Positions 33,564 to 42,314 of a stretch of DNA of 64,000 nucleotides are shown piece after piece. Made by a program: the position numbers and the translations under genes. The DNA is from CAWEHU01 sp963808965. GTDB lineage: Bacteria > Pseudomonadota > Alphaproteobacteria > Acetobacterales > Acetobacteraceae. The notes beneath the pieces are model-generated. The model did no database searches, had not been told where the DNA came from, and saw only the letters and a program-made list of their open reading frames with translations. Each line of letters starts with the position of its first letter. Positions within the stretch are counted from its first letter, which is position 1. The DNA is taken from assembly GCA_963808965.1 (NCBI GenBank), contig CAWEHU010000019.1, positions 124,001-188,000 on the forward strand, written 5' to 3'.

Positions 33564-33665
33564 GGACGGCTCCCTCGCGAGATTGTTGCTGAGTCCTTGC
33601 AGGACCTATAAGCGCATCCCAGTTTAAGTCAACGAAGCTGCCGTAAGCGCCAAGGAATGCCTGCC

Positions 33666-34268
33666 ATGTCCGAGCAGAGAAGCGACTCGGCGCCACGGAG
33701 CGCCTCGCCCGCTCAGGCCAGAAGCGGCAGTCTCAATCTTCTGGATCCGAAAGGAGCGGCTCCGGCCGGTTCCAACCTGCTTTTCCTACGTGAGGAGGAA
33801 ATCCGGTTGGCGCAGGACATGCTTTTCTTCGCGTACCGCGACTTCACCGGCGCCGCGGACCTGATCCTTCACGAGCTGGAACTCGGCCGCGCGCATCACC
33901 GCGCACTCCATTTCATCGGACGCAATCCGGGCATCACCGTAAGTGAGCTGCTGAGCATTCTGCGCATCACGAAGCAGAGCCTCGCCCGTGTCCTGATCCT
34001 GTTGGTCGACAAAGGGTACGTGGCGCAGTCACCCGGACACTCCGACCGCCGCCAGCGGCTGCTCACACTCACGCCGGAAGGCCAGGCGCTCGAACGCCGG
34101 CTGTTCGAGCGGCAGAGGGAGCGGCTGACCACGGCATATCGGGAAGCTGGCGGCGCCGCCGTCGAAGGATTCCGCCGCGTCATGCGGGGCATCATGAGCG
34201 ATACGGCGCGGGGGTATCTGGACATGAACGAAGCCACGGCCCGCACGGCCCGGGCCAGGCGGACCTGA
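33666..34268 (+). CDS. MarR-family transcriptional regulator
   Basis: This 200-residue protein contains a winged helix typical of MarR (ALHFIGRNPGITVSELLSILRITKQSLARVLILLVDKGYVAQSPGHSDRRQRLLTLTPEGQAL), with helices on both sides for dimerisation. The N-terminal 40 residues are extended and unrelated. The start is ATG 33666 (second methionine), since an AAGGA site lies nine bases upstream of it but overlaps the first ATG at 33657. It is the first gene of a trio with a response regulator and kinase, a grouping like petP-petR of Rhodobacter. Ligand unknown. Confidence 0.85.
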   Translation: MSEQRSDSAPRSASPAQARSGSLNLLDPKGAAPAGSNLLFLREEEIRLAQDMLFFAYRDFTGAADLILHELELGRAHHRALHFIGRNPGITVSELLSILRITKQSLARVLILLVDKGYVAQSPGHSDRRQRLLTLTPEGQALERRLFERQRERLTTAYREAGGAAVEGFRRVMRGIMSDTARGYLDMNEATARTARARRT

Positions 34269-34287
34269 ATCGGGACCGCTGCCTCCA

Positions 34288-34986
34288 GTGTCGGACGACG
34301 CGCACGTCCTGGTCGTGGATGACGATGCGAGGCTACGGGCGCTTCTGTCCCGCTATCTGGCCGAAAACGGATTTCGCGTGACCACCGCCGAGAACGCCAC
34401 GGAGGCCCGCGATAAGCTCCGGTTCATGAATTCGGATCTGCTGGTGCTGGACGTCATGATGCCAGGCGAGAGCGGGCTCACCCTGACAGAATCGCTCCGC
34501 CGGGACCATCCGACCGATATTCCCGTGCTTCTGCTCACCGCCCGCGGAGCGCCCGAGGATCGAATTGCCGGGTTCGAGGCCGGGGCGGACGATTATCTCG
34601 GCAAGCCGTTCGACCCCCGCGAGCTCGTGCTACGCATCCGCGCCATGCTGCGCCGCTCCGCACCGGCTGGCCCGGAGTCACCTTCCGGCCCGGTGCCGCT
34701 GGGCCGGGCAGAGTTCGACCCGGATCGGGGCGAACTTCGCACCTCCTCCGGCACCATTCGGCTGACCGGGGGCGAAGCAGCGCTGCTCGGCGCCTTGGCG
34801 CGCAAGCCGAACGAGGTGTTGTCGCGCGAGGAGATCGCGGCTGCGCTCGGCATGGACGAGTTGGGCGAGCGCGCGATCGATGTGCAGGTCACGCGCCTCC
34901 GCCGCAAGATCGAAGCGGACCCGCGCGAGCCTCGGTTTCTGCACACCGTGCGCGGGCGTGGCTATGTGCTGAAGCCGGGAAGTTGA
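34288..34986 (+). CDS. OmpR-family response regulator
   Basis: The 232-residue protein has a receiver domain (HVLVVDDDARLRALL; phosphorylated Asp55 in LLVLDVMMPGESG; Lys in YLGKPFDPRELVLRIRAML) and a C-terminal OmpR winged helix (LGRAEFDPDRGELRTSSG, then DELGERAIDVQVTRLRRKIEADPREPRFLHTVRGRGYVL). It is read from GTG 34288, 19 bases after the MarR stop. It should be phosphorylated by the kinase that follows. Regulon unknown. Its closest recognised analogue by order and type is PetR. Confidence 0.92.
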   Translation: MSDDAHVLVVDDDARLRALLSRYLAENGFRVTTAENATEARDKLRFMNSDLLVLDVMMPGESGLTLTESLRRDHPTDIPVLLLTARGAPEDRIAGFEAGADDYLGKPFDPRELVLRIRAMLRRSAPAGPESPSGPVPLGRAEFDPDRGELRTSSGTIRLTGGEAALLGALARKPNEVLSREEIAAALGMDELGERAIDVQVTRLRRKIEADPREPRFLHTVRGRGYVLKPGS

Positions 34987-35050
34987 CATGATGCGGCTGG
35001 AGATCGATCCGAGACATCCGCGGGCCTGTCGGGAGCATCCACGGCCATAG

Positions 35051-36394
35051 ATGCGCATACCGCAAACCACCGGCCTCGCGAGCACCATCAAGCGGCGGAT
35101 CCTGCCGCGTTCGCTCCTGGGACGCAGCCTGCTCATGATCCTGCTACCGCTCGTGCTGCTCGAAGCGGTGGCGCTACAGATTTTTTACGGCAGTCACCTC
35201 GACATCGTTTCCCGTCGCCTTTCCGGCGCCGTCGCCGGAGAGGTCGCCTATACCCTGCAGTTGATGAACCGCTTTCCCGGTGAGGACAACGAGCGGTGGA
35301 TCCTGCAACAGGCCTGGGATCAGTACCACATCAAGATGGAGGTGGAGACAGGCGCCACGCTTCCGAACCGGCGCAGCACGAATATTCTCGGACCGATGGA
35401 CGACGATCTCGCGGCGGCGCTGCGGGAGAAGGTCGGGTTGCCCTATCTCATGGACTGGACGTCCGACCCGCAATCGGTGCTGATTCGTATCCAGCTTCCC
35501 GATGGCGTGTTGCACGTGGAAGCGCCGCGCAAACGCCTCTACACGGCGACCATCTATTTCTTCATGCTATGGCTGGTCGGCACGGCCTTGGTGCTGTTCG
35601 GCATAGCGGCGCTGTTCATGCGAAACCAGGTGCGGGCGATCCGGCGGCTTGCGGTCGCAGCGGAAGCGTTCGGCATGGGCCGCGATCCGGGCCCGATCCG
35701 ACCCGAGGGAGCCTCCGAAGTCAGACAGGCCGCGACCGCGTTCAACCGGATGCAGGAACGCATTCGCCGATTCCTCGCGCAGCGGACCGAGATGCTTGCG
35801 GGCGTCTCACACGACCTCCGGACGCCGCTGACACGGCTTCGGCTTGCGCTCGTAATGATGCCCGCGAGCGAGGCACTGAAGCAGGATGTCGCGGAGATGA
35901 CGGCCGATCTCGAGGAGATGGACCGGATGATCAGCGGCTATCTGGCCTTCGCGCGGGGCGAGGGAACCCAGCAGGCCGAGCCGGTTAACCTGGCTTCCGT
36001 CCTGGAGGAAGTCGCGGCCGGCGCGAGGCGCGCCGGCGCTCGGGTCGATCTGAACGTCCCGGCGACCCTGACATTGCCGCTGCGTGCTGATGCGATCCGG
36101 CGCGCGATCACCAATCTGGTCGACAATGCGCGGCGGCACGCCCGTCACGTGCTGCTTGCGGCCGTGCCGCAAGGCAGCCGCAACGTTCAGGTGATCGTGG
36201 ACGACGATGGCCCCGGCATCCCGCCCGAGCGGCGCGAAAGCGTGTTCCGCCCGTTCGAGAGCGGAGCTTCCGGCGGAACGGGGCTAGGGCTCACGATAGC
36301 GCGCGACATAATCCGTGCGCATGGCGGAGAGATTTTCCTCGAAGACAGCCCCCTCGGCGGTTTACGGGCGCGGATTCGCTTGCCGGTTTCGTAA
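35051..36394 (+). CDS. Sensor histidine kinase, EnvZ-like
   Basis: The 447-residue inner-membrane kinase has two helices (about 25-45 and 165-185) around a periplasmic domain, an HAMP linker (RNQVRAIRRLAVAAEAFGMGRDP), a HisKA site with His254 in VSHDLRTPLTRLRLAL, and an ATPase domain with NLVDNARRHA (N box), DDDGPGIPPERRESVFRPF (G1) and SGGTGLGLTIARDI (G2). It follows the response regulator by 64 bases, so the two form a signalling pair. The stimulus is unknown. Confidence 0.9.
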   Translation: MRIPQTTGLASTIKRRILPRSLLGRSLLMILLPLVLLEAVALQIFYGSHLDIVSRRLSGAVAGEVAYTLQLMNRFPGEDNERWILQQAWDQYHIKMEVETGATLPNRRSTNILGPMDDDLAAALREKVGLPYLMDWTSDPQSVLIRIQLPDGVLHVEAPRKRLYTATIYFFMLWLVGTALVLFGIAALFMRNQVRAIRRLAVAAEAFGMGRDPGPIRPEGASEVRQAATAFNRMQERIRRFLAQRTEMLAGVSHDLRTPLTRLRLALVMMPASEALKQDVAEMTADLEEMDRMISGYLAFARGEGTQQAEPVNLASVLEEVAAGARRAGARVDLNVPATLTLPLRADAIRRAITNLVDNARRHARHVLLAAVPQGSRNVQVIVDDDGPGIPPERRESVFRPFESGASGGTGLGLTIARDIIRAHGGEIFLEDSPLGGLRARIRLPVS

Positions 36395-36414
36395 TCGGGG
36401 TTGCGCGAGCGCTC

Positions 36415-36935
36415 GGCCAGGCTTAGCTTCAAAAAAAACCGTGCTGGCTGCCGAACAGGATCGCCGCGACGTCGCGCGCCGTCGGGCGCAGTGGCGAGCG
36501 TATCAGCCGCGGATTGACCCCGACCGCCTGGTCTTTATCGACGAGACCTGGAGTAAGACCAACATGGCGCCGCTGCGCGACTGAGGGCCACGCGGGGCAC
36601 GGCTGCGCAGCAAGGTTCCATACGGACACTGGAACACCACGACCGGCGTCGCGGCGCTGCGCCGTGACCGCATCGAGGCGCCGTGGCTGCTGGATCGGCC
36701 AATGAGCGCTGACAGCTACCGCAGCTATGTCGAGCAGGTGCTCGCGCCGACCTTGCGCCCAGCGACTTGGTCATGGCCGATAACCTCGCCAGCCACAGAC
36801 GACCCGATATCCGCGCCGCCATCCGCGGCGCCGGTGCGAAGCTGTTCCTTCTGCCGAAATACTCTCCCGACCTGAACCCGATCGAACAGGTGTTTGCCAA
36901 GCTCAAGGACCTGCTGAGGAACACTAGAACTTGTT
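36415..36935 (+). pseudogene. IS630-family transposase remnant
   Basis: The three DDE parts are seen in pieces: VFIDETWSKTNMAPL, VMADNLASHRRPDI and FLLPKYSPDLNPIEQVFAKLK. The fragment lacks an N-terminus, begins ARLSFKK where an A8 run (36431-36438) breaks the frame (seven A would restore FKKTVLAAEQ), has a TGA in place of a Trp codon after PLRD (36582-36584), and a one-base loss near 36763 before LVMAD. It ends abruptly after DLLRN, where the usual C-terminus is missing. It is dead. It belongs to a different IS630 type from the one at 60821. Confidence 0.8.
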
Positions 36936-36971
36936 TAGGCCAACAGGAAACACGTGAACGCAAAATTCCGC

Positions 36972-36996
36972 TCATCCCCGCGAAGGCGGGGATCCA
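36972..36996. repeat. REP-like palindrome, copy 1
   Basis: This 25-base unit has the core CCCCGCGAAGGCGGGG, a palindrome, in TCATC...ATCCA flanks. It is identical to the unit at 43376-43400, including the preceding TTCCGC. A degenerate opposite copy (TTCCTGCTTTCACGGGA) follows at about 37039-37055. It separates the IS630 and IS110 remnants. Confidence 0.7.
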
Positions 36997-37024
36997 GGTC
37001 TCGCACAAGAAAGGGTGACATTGT

Positions 37025-37630
37025 ATGGCGGGACGGGGTTCCTGCTTTCACGGGACTGTCTGCGGCGGGCCGTCTCGCCGCATCGACAACACGCGCCAAG
37101 CCATCCAGGCTTGGCTCGGCACGCTCGACCACACCAGCATCGCTCTCGTGGCGTTCGAGCCGACCGGTGGCTATGAACGCGCGCTACGCCAATGCCTGCG
37201 CGAGGCAGGCGTGCCGTTCGCCCGCGTGCACCCCAATGAAGCCGCGGCGTTCCGCACCCGGCGTGGCGTCAAGGCCAAGACCGACCGGCTCGATGCCGGC
37301 CTGCTCGCCGACTTCGCCGCTCTCGAACTCGCGGGCCGCGGCCTCGCGTCGCTCGTCGAAGGCAACGAGGCCTTGCGCGAGATGGTGGTCCGCCGCCGCC
37401 AGCTCGTCGATACCTTGCACGCCGAACGCTGCCGCGCCGGCACCGCGCAGGCCAGCGCGGTCAGGCAAACCCTCGCGCAGGTGATCGCAGCGCTCGAAAC
37501 CGTGCTCGCCCAGCTCGAGGCCGAGATCGCCGGCGCGATCGAGGCCGACCCGACGCTCGCCGGTTCCCGCTTCCGCGGGAACGAACGGGGGATGGCCGAG
37601 GCACTCACAGTCTGCCCAAAACGAGTTTAG
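37025..37630 (+). pseudogene. IS110-family transposase remnant
   Basis: The frame from 37025 encodes an interior part of an IS110-type transposase (ALVAFEPTGGYERALRQCL, then FARVHPNEAAAFRTRRGVKAKTDRLDAGLLADFA, the DEDD-domain signature). The first about 18 codons and the last about 20 are not transposase. The first catalytic Asp (GIDVSK-type) and the whole C-terminal transposase_20 domain are missing. Recognisable sequence runs from about 37075 to 37560. REP-like palindromes stand on both sides. It cannot be active. Confidence 0.8.
37562..37584. repeat. REP-like palindrome within the IS110 remnant frame
   Basis: GGTTCCCGCTTCCGCGGGAA followed by CGA has the palindromic core TTCCCGC-TTCC-GCGGGAA. 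It is related to the REP units at 36972, 43376 and 43440. It is translated in the remnant frame as GSRFRGNERG, just where transposase similarity stops. Confidence 0.6.
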
Positions 37631-37639
37631 AGGCTTCCC

Positions 37640-38530
37640 TCACTTCAGCGGATCTGGGAACACCGCGTAGTATTGCCCGTTCTCGTCGCGCTCCCGAGCT
37701 TCCATGTCGGAGCGATGGTTGACGCCCGAGTAGTGCGTGATGAGAGAGCGCCTCTGCAGACCCGCGTTGCGAGGCGCCGAGCCCCGATGGACCAGCCGTC
37801 CGTGCCAGATCAGCACGTCACCTTTGCGACCGAGAAAACGCTTCACCTCGCTGCCGGTGGACCGGATTTCCGCTTCGATGGCGGGAGTCGTGAACCGCTC
37901 GGCGTATGTTGGCCACTGATTGATCCCCGTGGCGGGCTCGCGCCGGGTCCGTTCCTCCTCGGTCAGATAGCGGCGCACTTTTTCGCCGCGCAGCAGCCCC
38001 CAGCGATGTGATCCGGCCACGTACTCGAAAGGCCCGCTGTCCGGGTCGATGGTGTCGAGCGCCATCCACGCCGCACAATACCAGCTGTTGACGAAAGGCG
38101 GGTTCAGGTAATCGTCCTGATGCCAGTCGCGCTCGGTGCTGATCCAGCCGGTCAAGGCCAGATGCAGCATCATCGGCTCCCCGATCAGCAGGCGCATCTT
38201 TTCCATCAGCGGCGGATAGAGCGCGAGCGCGCGCAGTTCGGGTACGTGTATGTACGGGGTCCCGATTTTCCAGCCGCCCGGGCTGTCAAGCTGCGCCCTG
38301 CGCGCGACATAGGCATCGACCAAATTGTCGGGCAGGAAGCGCGGCAGGAGCAGCGCGCCGTCACGCCGCCATATGCGGCGTTCCTTGCCGAGAAACCACG
38401 TCCTCGCGCCGGGACGGTCTAGCGGCGGAAGCAGGGCGGGATCGGGATGCTCGCTGAGATCGGCGAAGCGGATCGCAGGCGCGTCGACCCTTGGTCCGCA
38501 GTCACGAAAGCCGGTGTTGGATATGCGCAA
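37640..38530 (-). CDS. Phytanoyl-CoA dioxygenase (PhyH) family oxygenase
   Basis: The protein is a non-haem Fe(II)/2-oxoglutarate oxygenase. The iron ligands are seen in DWHQDDYLN (HxD) and the distal histidine in LIWHGRLVHRGSAPRN, with the 2-oxoglutarate-binding arginine after it. I begin at TTG 38530 (LRISNTGFRDCGP), which has a GGGGGAG three to nine bases upstream. The first ATG, 38695, would lie deep within the glycosyltransferase gene (127 bases overlap). The start remains uncertain. Members hydroxylate diverse small molecules or lipids; the substrate is unknown. It is 38 bases downstream of the GT2 stop, likely in the same transcript. Confidence 0.75.
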   Translation of the reverse strand: MRISNTGFRDCGPRVDAPAIRFADLSEHPDPALLPPLDRPGARTWFLGKERRIWRRDGALLLPRFLPDNLVDAYVARRAQLDSPGGWKIGTPYIHVPELRALALYPPLMEKMRLLIGEPMMLHLALTGWISTERDWHQDDYLNPPFVNSWYCAAWMALDTIDPDSGPFEYVAGSHRWGLLRGEKVRRYLTEEERTRREPATGINQWPTYAERFTTPAIEAEIRSTGSEVKRFLGRKGDVLIWHGRLVHRGSAPRNAGLQRRSLITHYSGVNHRSDMEARERDENGQYYAVFPDPLK

Positions 38531-38568
38531 CTTCTCCCCCGTGGCGAAAGGTTGCGGATCAACCGGAG

Positions 38569-39516
38569 TCAGACGGGTGGGTATGGACGGAACGGCCCGC
38601 GGAGAGCCTGCGGCAACACCGGGAGAGCATGGGCGGCGCCCACCAGCGCGAGCCGCCGAAGACTCGGCTTGTCGGCAAGCGAGCGCCGCAGCCAACGCAT
38701 TCCTTCCGCCCAGCGGCCGTGGCGCACCATTTCGCGGCCGATGATCCAGCGGTTCTCCGCTTCCGTCCGGCGGCGAATCGCCGTCCCGCGCTCCGGCCCG
38801 AGGCGCGCTTGCAGAGCGGGATTGCCGAACACCGCGTCCATGCAGAGCCGGAATGAGGCAGGATCGGTGGCCATCCGCAAATAAGCGCCGCTTCGCCGCT
38901 GGCGCACGTAAAGCAACGGCGCCGAGCCGGGGACGACGGCGAAGCTTCCCTTAATGGCGAGTCGAATCCAATATTCCCAATCCTCGCCGAAAGCGATGTC
39001 GCGCCGGAATTCCCCCGCCGCGGCGATGGCCTCGCGACGGATCAGAAGGTGGCCGCCATTGGCGAACAGATTGATCTCGAGAAGTCGCTCGAGAATGTCG
39101 CCTGAGGAAAACGGCCCCGACTTCACCCACAGTGGACGCGCGCCAGGCTCCGCGTCTTCCGGCACGAAGGCATACGCGCCGTAGGCGGCGCTCGCGCGAG
39201 CACCATCGAGCGTGTGGGCAAGGCGCGCAAAGGCGTCGGGCGCCAGCCAGTCATCGGCGTCGAGGAAGAGCAGCGCGTCCGCGTCCGTCTCGGCGATGCC
39301 CCGGTTCCGCGCCGCGGAGACCCCCGCGTTCGCCTGCTGCACGATTCTGATCCGCGGGTCGGCGAACCGCGCCGCGATCTCGGCGGTTCCGTCCGAGGAT
39401 CCGTCGTCAACCACGAGCAGCGCCCAGTCCGTGTGGGACTGGGCGATCACGGATCGGATTGCGGCTCCGATGTAAGGCGCGACGTTGTACGCCGGGGTGA
39501 TGACCCCGATCCGCAC
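38569..39516 (-). CDS. Family 2 glycosyltransferase
   Basis: This 315-residue protein begins MRIGVITPAYNVAPYIGAAIRSVIAQSHTDWALLVVDDGSSDGT, the GT-A nucleotide-sugar-binding part, and has the metal-binding DxD in LLFLDADDWLAP. FGEDWEYWIRLA holds the probable catalytic base (ED). There is no membrane helix. It should transfer a sugar to a lipid, protein or glycan, but the acceptor is unknown. It follows grxD in the same direction, one base apart. Confidence 0.88.
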   Translation of the reverse strand: MRIGVITPAYNVAPYIGAAIRSVIAQSHTDWALLVVDDGSSDGTAEIAARFADPRIRIVQQANAGVSAARNRGIAETDADALLFLDADDWLAPDAFARLAHTLDGARASAAYGAYAFVPEDAEPGARPLWVKSGPFSSGDILERLLEINLFANGGHLLIRREAIAAAGEFRRDIAFGEDWEYWIRLAIKGSFAVVPGSAPLLYVRQRRSGAYLRMATDPASFRLCMDAVFGNPALQARLGPERGTAIRRRTEAENRWIIGREMVRHGRWAEGMRWLRRSLADKPSLRRLALVGAAHALPVLPQALRGPFRPYPPV

Positions 39517-39517
39517 C

Positions 39518-39856
39518 TCAGGCAGCGGCCTGGTGCGGGATGCCCTTTTCCTTCAGCAAGGCCTCGAGCTCGCCGGATTGATACATCTCGGTGACGATGT
39601 CGCAGCCGCCGACGAACTCGCCCTGCACATAAAGCTGCGGGATCGTCGGCCAATTCGAGAACTGCTTGATCCCGTCACGCAGTTCCGCGTCCTCCAGTAC
39701 GTTCGCTGTCTTGAACGGCACGTTGAGGTGCGAAAGGATCTGCACCACGCGCGCGGAGAACCCACACTGGGGGAACATCGCCGTCCCCTTCATGTAGAGC
39801 ATCACCGGAGTCTCGGTGATTTCCGACTGGATCCGGTCGAGGACAGGGGTGGACAT
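39518..39856 (-). CDS. grxD: Monothiol glutaredoxin (Grx4 type)
   Basis: The 112-residue protein contains the CGFS active site (MFPQCGFSARVVQIL, about 25-40) and the glutathione-binding WPTIPQLYVQGEFVGGCDIV. This class carries [2Fe-2S] clusters with BolA rather than acting as a disulphide reductase. bolA lies 12 bases upstream on the same strand, which supports a Grx-BolA partnership. ATG 39856 has an AGGAG site. Confidence 0.95.
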   Translation of the reverse strand: MSTPVLDRIQSEITETPVMLYMKGTAMFPQCGFSARVVQILSHLNVPFKTANVLEDAELRDGIKQFSNWPTIPQLYVQGEFVGGCDIVTEMYQSGELEALLKEKGIPHQAAA

Positions 39857-39868
39857 TCAGGCACTCTC

Positions 39869-40102
39869 CTACTCAGGGGCAGTGGTCTGCAGGGCGAGCG
39901 CATGCAGCTCGCCGCCCATGCGGCCGCGCAAAGCGGCGTAGACGATCTGGTGCTGGCGTACGCGCGGCAGGCCGCGAAATTGCTCGCTGACGACGGTCGC
40001 CGCGTAGTGATCCCCATCGCCCGCGAGATCCTCCACGGTCACGCGTGCGTCGGGCAGAGCCGCCTTTATCAGCGCCTCGATGTCGCTGGCCGCCATCGCC
40101 AT
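39869..40102 (-). CDS. bolA: BolA family protein
   Basis: The 77-residue protein (start ATG 40102, MAMAASDIEALIKAAL, after CTAAGGAGG) has the BolA motif DGDHYAATVVSEQFRGLPRVRQHQIVYAAL. The histidine of HYA and the one near the C-terminus (ELHALAL) are the usual cluster ligands. It probably holds an iron-sulfur cluster jointly with the downstream GrxD. The longer frame adds 20 residues from the purL end and is not favoured. Confidence 0.93.
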   Translation of the reverse strand: MAMAASDIEALIKAALPDARVTVEDLAGDGDHYAATVVSEQFRGLPRVRQHQIVYAALRGRMGGELHALALQTTAPE

Positions 40103-40112
40103 GCCTGCCTCC

Positions 40113-42314
40113 TTAGCCCGGCGCTTCCATCCAGGCGGGAAAGAAACGCTCGTGCGCCGCACGCAACGCCGCGACGGATATGGTTCCCCCGTCCGGTAGT
40201 GTCAAATCCTGCCCACCACTGTAGCCGAGCCGAAGCGCCGGCACGCCGGCCACCTCGGCGGCCCGGATCAGCGACCCGGCATCGGCAACGGCTAGCAGGT
40301 AGCGGCCCTGGTCCTCACCGAACCAGAAGGCATGACCCGGAACATCGGGCGGACCGGCGGAGAGCCGCACGCCGGTTTGACCCGCCATCGCCATCTCCGC
40401 GAGGGCGACCAGCAGACCGCCGTCCGACACATCATGACAGGCGCGCACCACACCGCCCCGGATCTGCTCGCGAACGAAGTCGCCGGCCTGCCGCTCCGCC
40501 TGCAAATCGACCGGCGGCGGCGCTCCGCTCTCCCGGCCGGCGACCTCCCGAAGCCAAAGGGACTGACCGAGCCAGCCCTTCGTCTGCCCAACCAGCACCA
40601 GGTCGAGCCAGGGAGAAAGAGCGAGGCCGACGGCCTGGGCGGCGTTCTCCAGCACTCCGAGGCCGCCGATAGCCGGGGTCGGCAGGATCGCCCGGCCCTC
40701 CGTCTCGTTGTACAGACTCACGTTGCCGGACACGACCGGGAAGTCCAGCACGCGGCACGCCTCGGCCATGCCGCGGATCGCGGCCGCGAACTGGCCCATG
40801 ATCTCCGGCTTTTCCGGGTTGCCGAAATTCATGTTGTCGGTGATCGCGAGCGGCATCGCGCCCACGGCCGTCAAGTTGCGCCACGCCTCGGCGACCGCCT
40901 GGGCTCCGCCCGTTTCAGGATCCGCGGCGCAGTAGCGCGGCGTGCAATCCGTGGTCAGGGCCAGTGCCCGGTCAAAGCCGTCGATCTTCACCACGGCAGC
41001 GTCCGCCGCACCCGGCCGCTTCACCGTCTGGCCGCCGACGGTGCCGTCGTACTGGTCCCATACCCAGGCGCGCGAACAAAGGTCCGGGCAGGCGAGTAGC
41101 CTGAGCAGCGCCTCGCGCATGCCCATCCGGTTCTCGACCTTGGCCGGGTTCAGAATCGTCTGCTTCGCGGTCTCAGTCGTCGGCCGATGATAGAGCGGCG
41201 CCTGCTCGGCGAGCGGCGCCAACGGGATGTCCGCCTCCACCCGGCCCAAGTGCTTGACGACGATCCGTCCGGTGTCGGTAAGCCGGCCGATGACGGCGAA
41301 GTCCAGCTCCCATTTCTCGAAGATGGCGCGCGCCTCCGCCTCCCGCTCCGGACGGAGCACCATCAACATGCGTTCCTGGCTTTCCGAAAGCATCATCTCG
41401 TAGGCGGTCATGCCGGTCTCGCGCTGCGGGACCTGATCGAGATCGAGCTCGATCCCGACGCCGCCCTTCCCGGCCATCTCGACCGAGGAACTCGTGAGGC
41501 CCGCGGCGCCCATGTCCTGGATCGCGACGATCGCGTCGGTTCGCATCAGCTCGAGGCAGGCCTCGATCAGCAGCTTCTCGGTGAACGGATCCCCGACCTG
41601 CACGGTCGGGCGTTTCTGCTCGGAATCCGCACCGAACTCGGCGCTCGCCATCGTCGCGCCATGGATGCCGTCACGGCCGGTCTTGGAGCCGACATAGACA
41701 ACGGGATTGCCGACGCCCGCAGCGGCACTCAGGAAGATCCGGTCGGTGCGCGCGATCCCGACCGTCATCGCGTTCACCAGCGGGTTGCCGTCATAGGCGC
41801 GATGGAAGTTGATCTCGCCCCCGACAGTCGGCACGCCGACGCAATTTCCGTAGCCGCCGATGCCGCGCACCACGCCGTCCACGATGCGCTTCGTCCGCGG
41901 GTGCTCCGGCCGGCCGAAGCGCAGCGCGTTCAGGTTCGCGATCGGCCGCGCTCCCATCGTGAACACGTCTCGGAGGATGCCGCCCACCCCCGTTGCCGCG
42001 CCCTGATACGGCTCGATGAAGCTCGGATGGTTGTGGCTTTCCATCTTGAACACGGCGGCGAGCCCGTCGCCGATGTCGACCACGCCCGCGTTCTCGCCCG
42101 GTCCGTGGATCACCCAAGGCGCTTTCGTCGGCAACTGCTTCAGCCAGACGCGCGAGGATTTGTAGGAGCAATGCTCCGACCACATCACGCTGAACACGCC
42201 GAGTTCAACCAGGGTCGGGGTGCGGCCCATGATGTCGAGCGCCCGCGCATATTCCTCGGCGGAAAGGCCGAATTCGCGGGCGAGGGATTCGTCGACCTCG
42301 CGCTGCATCGTCAC
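40113..42314 (-). CDS. purL: Phosphoribosylformylglycinamidine synthase subunit PurL
   Basis: PurL amidates FGAR to FGAM with ATP, using ammonia from PurQ delivered through a complex with PurS. The 733-residue protein is the short PurL type. The visible blocks are SEHCSYKSSRVWL, PGENAGVVDIGDGLAAVFKMESHNHPSFIEPYQGAATGVGGI, GARPIANLNALRFG, QDMGAAGLTSSSVEMAGKGG and GSEMLLSESQERM-type MLSESQERML. The start ATG 42314 overlaps the purQ stop. bolA follows 10 bases after. Confidence 0.97.
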   Translation of the reverse strand: MTMQREVDESLAREFGLSAEEYARALDIMGRTPTLVELGVFSVMWSEHCSYKSSRVWLKQLPTKAPWVIHGPGENAGVVDIGDGLAAVFKMESHNHPSFIEPYQGAATGVGGILRDVFTMGARPIANLNALRFGRPEHPRTKRIVDGVVRGIGGYGNCVGVPTVGGEINFHRAYDGNPLVNAMTVGIARTDRIFLSAAAGVGNPVVYVGSKTGRDGIHGATMASAEFGADSEQKRPTVQVGDPFTEKLLIEACLELMRTDAIVAIQDMGAAGLTSSSVEMAGKGGVGIELDLDQVPQRETGMTAYEMMLSESQERMLMVLRPEREAEARAIFEKWELDFAVIGRLTDTGRIVVKHLGRVEADIPLAPLAEQAPLYHRPTTETAKQTILNPAKVENRMGMREALLRLLACPDLCSRAWVWDQYDGTVGGQTVKRPGAADAAVVKIDGFDRALALTTDCTPRYCAADPETGGAQAVAEAWRNLTAVGAMPLAITDNMNFGNPEKPEIMGQFAAAIRGMAEACRVLDFPVVSGNVSLYNETEGRAILPTPAIGGLGVLENAAQAVGLALSPWLDLVLVGQTKGWLGQSLWLREVAGRESGAPPPVDLQAERQAGDFVREQIRGGVVRACHDVSDGGLLVALAEMAMAGQTGVRLSAGPPDVPGHAFWFGEDQGRYLLAVADAGSLIRAAEVAGVPALRLGYSGGQDLTLPDGGTISVAALRAAHERFFPAWMEAPG

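Noticed and set aside
36960..37060. CRISPR repeat
   Set aside because: The palindromes are dispersed REP-like units without regular spacers or cas genes.
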